From positions 62,001 through 126,000 of the forward strand of contig CAMDBB010000001.1 in NCBI GenBank assembly GCA_945889195.1: a stretch of 64,000 bases of DNA, read 5' to 3'. Below the pieces are notes generated by a model. It did not search any database, was not told the DNA's origin, and was given only the letters and a program-made list of their open reading frames with translations. This stretch comes from Bifidobacterium breve (GTDB taxonomy: Bacteria > Actinomycetota > Actinomycetes > Nanopelagicales > Nanopelagicaceae). The translations under genes and the position numbers were made by a program. This document shows positions 63,564 to 64,000 of this stretch, piece after piece; the stretch's first letter is position 1; the number at the start of each line of letters is the position of its first letter.

Positions 63564-64000
63564 ATGACAAGTGCGAGCGTGAGCGATCATCACAAGATAA
63601 CCCGCCCCAATATGGTGGCGGTCGGAACCATCGTCTGGCTCTCCAGCGAACTTATGTTCTTCGCAGCGCTCTTTGCAATGTACTTCACTACTCGCGCAGT
63701 TCAAGGCCCAGAAATTTGGGGTGAATCAACAGAGTTCCTCAATATTCCATTCGCTGCCGTTAACACCACAGTTCTTGTTCTTTCATCTGTCACATGCCAA
63801 TTCGGTGTCTTCGCAGCAGAGCGTTACCAAGCGCGACGTACCGGTTCAATCTTTAAAGTTTCATCTTGGGGAATGCGTGAATGGTTCTCACTCACATTCT
63901 TGATGGGCGCCTTCTTTATCTCCGGTCAGATCTATGAATATGCCTTCTTAGTTTCTGAAGGGTTAGCCCTTTCCTCAAATGCATATAGCTCAGTCTTCTA
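63564..64000 (+). CDS. ctaE: Cytochrome c oxidase subunit III (runs off window)
   Basis: Translation [45 protein letters not shown]...; absent from the ORF track because no stop lies in the window; in-frame ATG also at 63555. Confidence 0.93.
   Translation, partial: MTSASVSDHHKITRPNMVAVGTIVWLSSELMFFAALFAMYFTTRAVQGPEIWGESTEFLNIPFAAVNTTVLVLSSVTCQFGVFAAERYQARRTGSIFKVSSWGMREWFSLTFLMGAFFISGQIYEYAFLVSEGLALSSNAYSSVF

Overview
The window is densely packed chromosomal DNA of moderate GC. Gene content and order indicate an actinobacterium: pyrR-bldD-nusB-efp-aro, ruvCAB-secDF-rel, pgsA/PIM acyltransferase/pimA, and trpD-ctaE. It is probably a streamlined planktonic acI/Nanopelagicales-like lineage, which is inference. 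I see no CRISPR array, prophage, IS element or large accessory island. Main blocks: (1) complete pyr operon pyrR-pyrB-pyrC-carA-carB-pyrK-pyrD-pyrF (pyrF cut by the window edge); (2) bldD, nusB, efp, aroQ-B-K-C, prepilin peptidase, aroE, mltG, ruvX, alaS; (3) aspS, hisS, MBL hydrolase, DUF349, rel, secF, secD, ruvB, ruvA, ruvC, yebC, pdxT, pdxS; (4) phosphatidylinositol mannoside genes; (5) HIT, thrS, pabC/pabB; (6) tRNA-Gly/Cys/Val; (7) a uracil-permease-family gene; (8) a hydroxyproline-catabolism cluster next to a histidine-utilisation (hut) cluster; (9) exonuclease, trpD, orphan receiver, ctaE. Best leads: a three-way-junction leader that would bury the Shine-Dalgarno of the nucleobase permease; a PyrR binding-loop motif beside the pyrR SD; a degenerate EF-G-like protein lacking P-loop and switch regions; a recurring leaderless-promoter layout (TANNNT-N6/7-start codon) at about 13 genes, including overlapping divergent promoters; and a 35-bp tandem repeat copying the 3' end of tRNA-Val.
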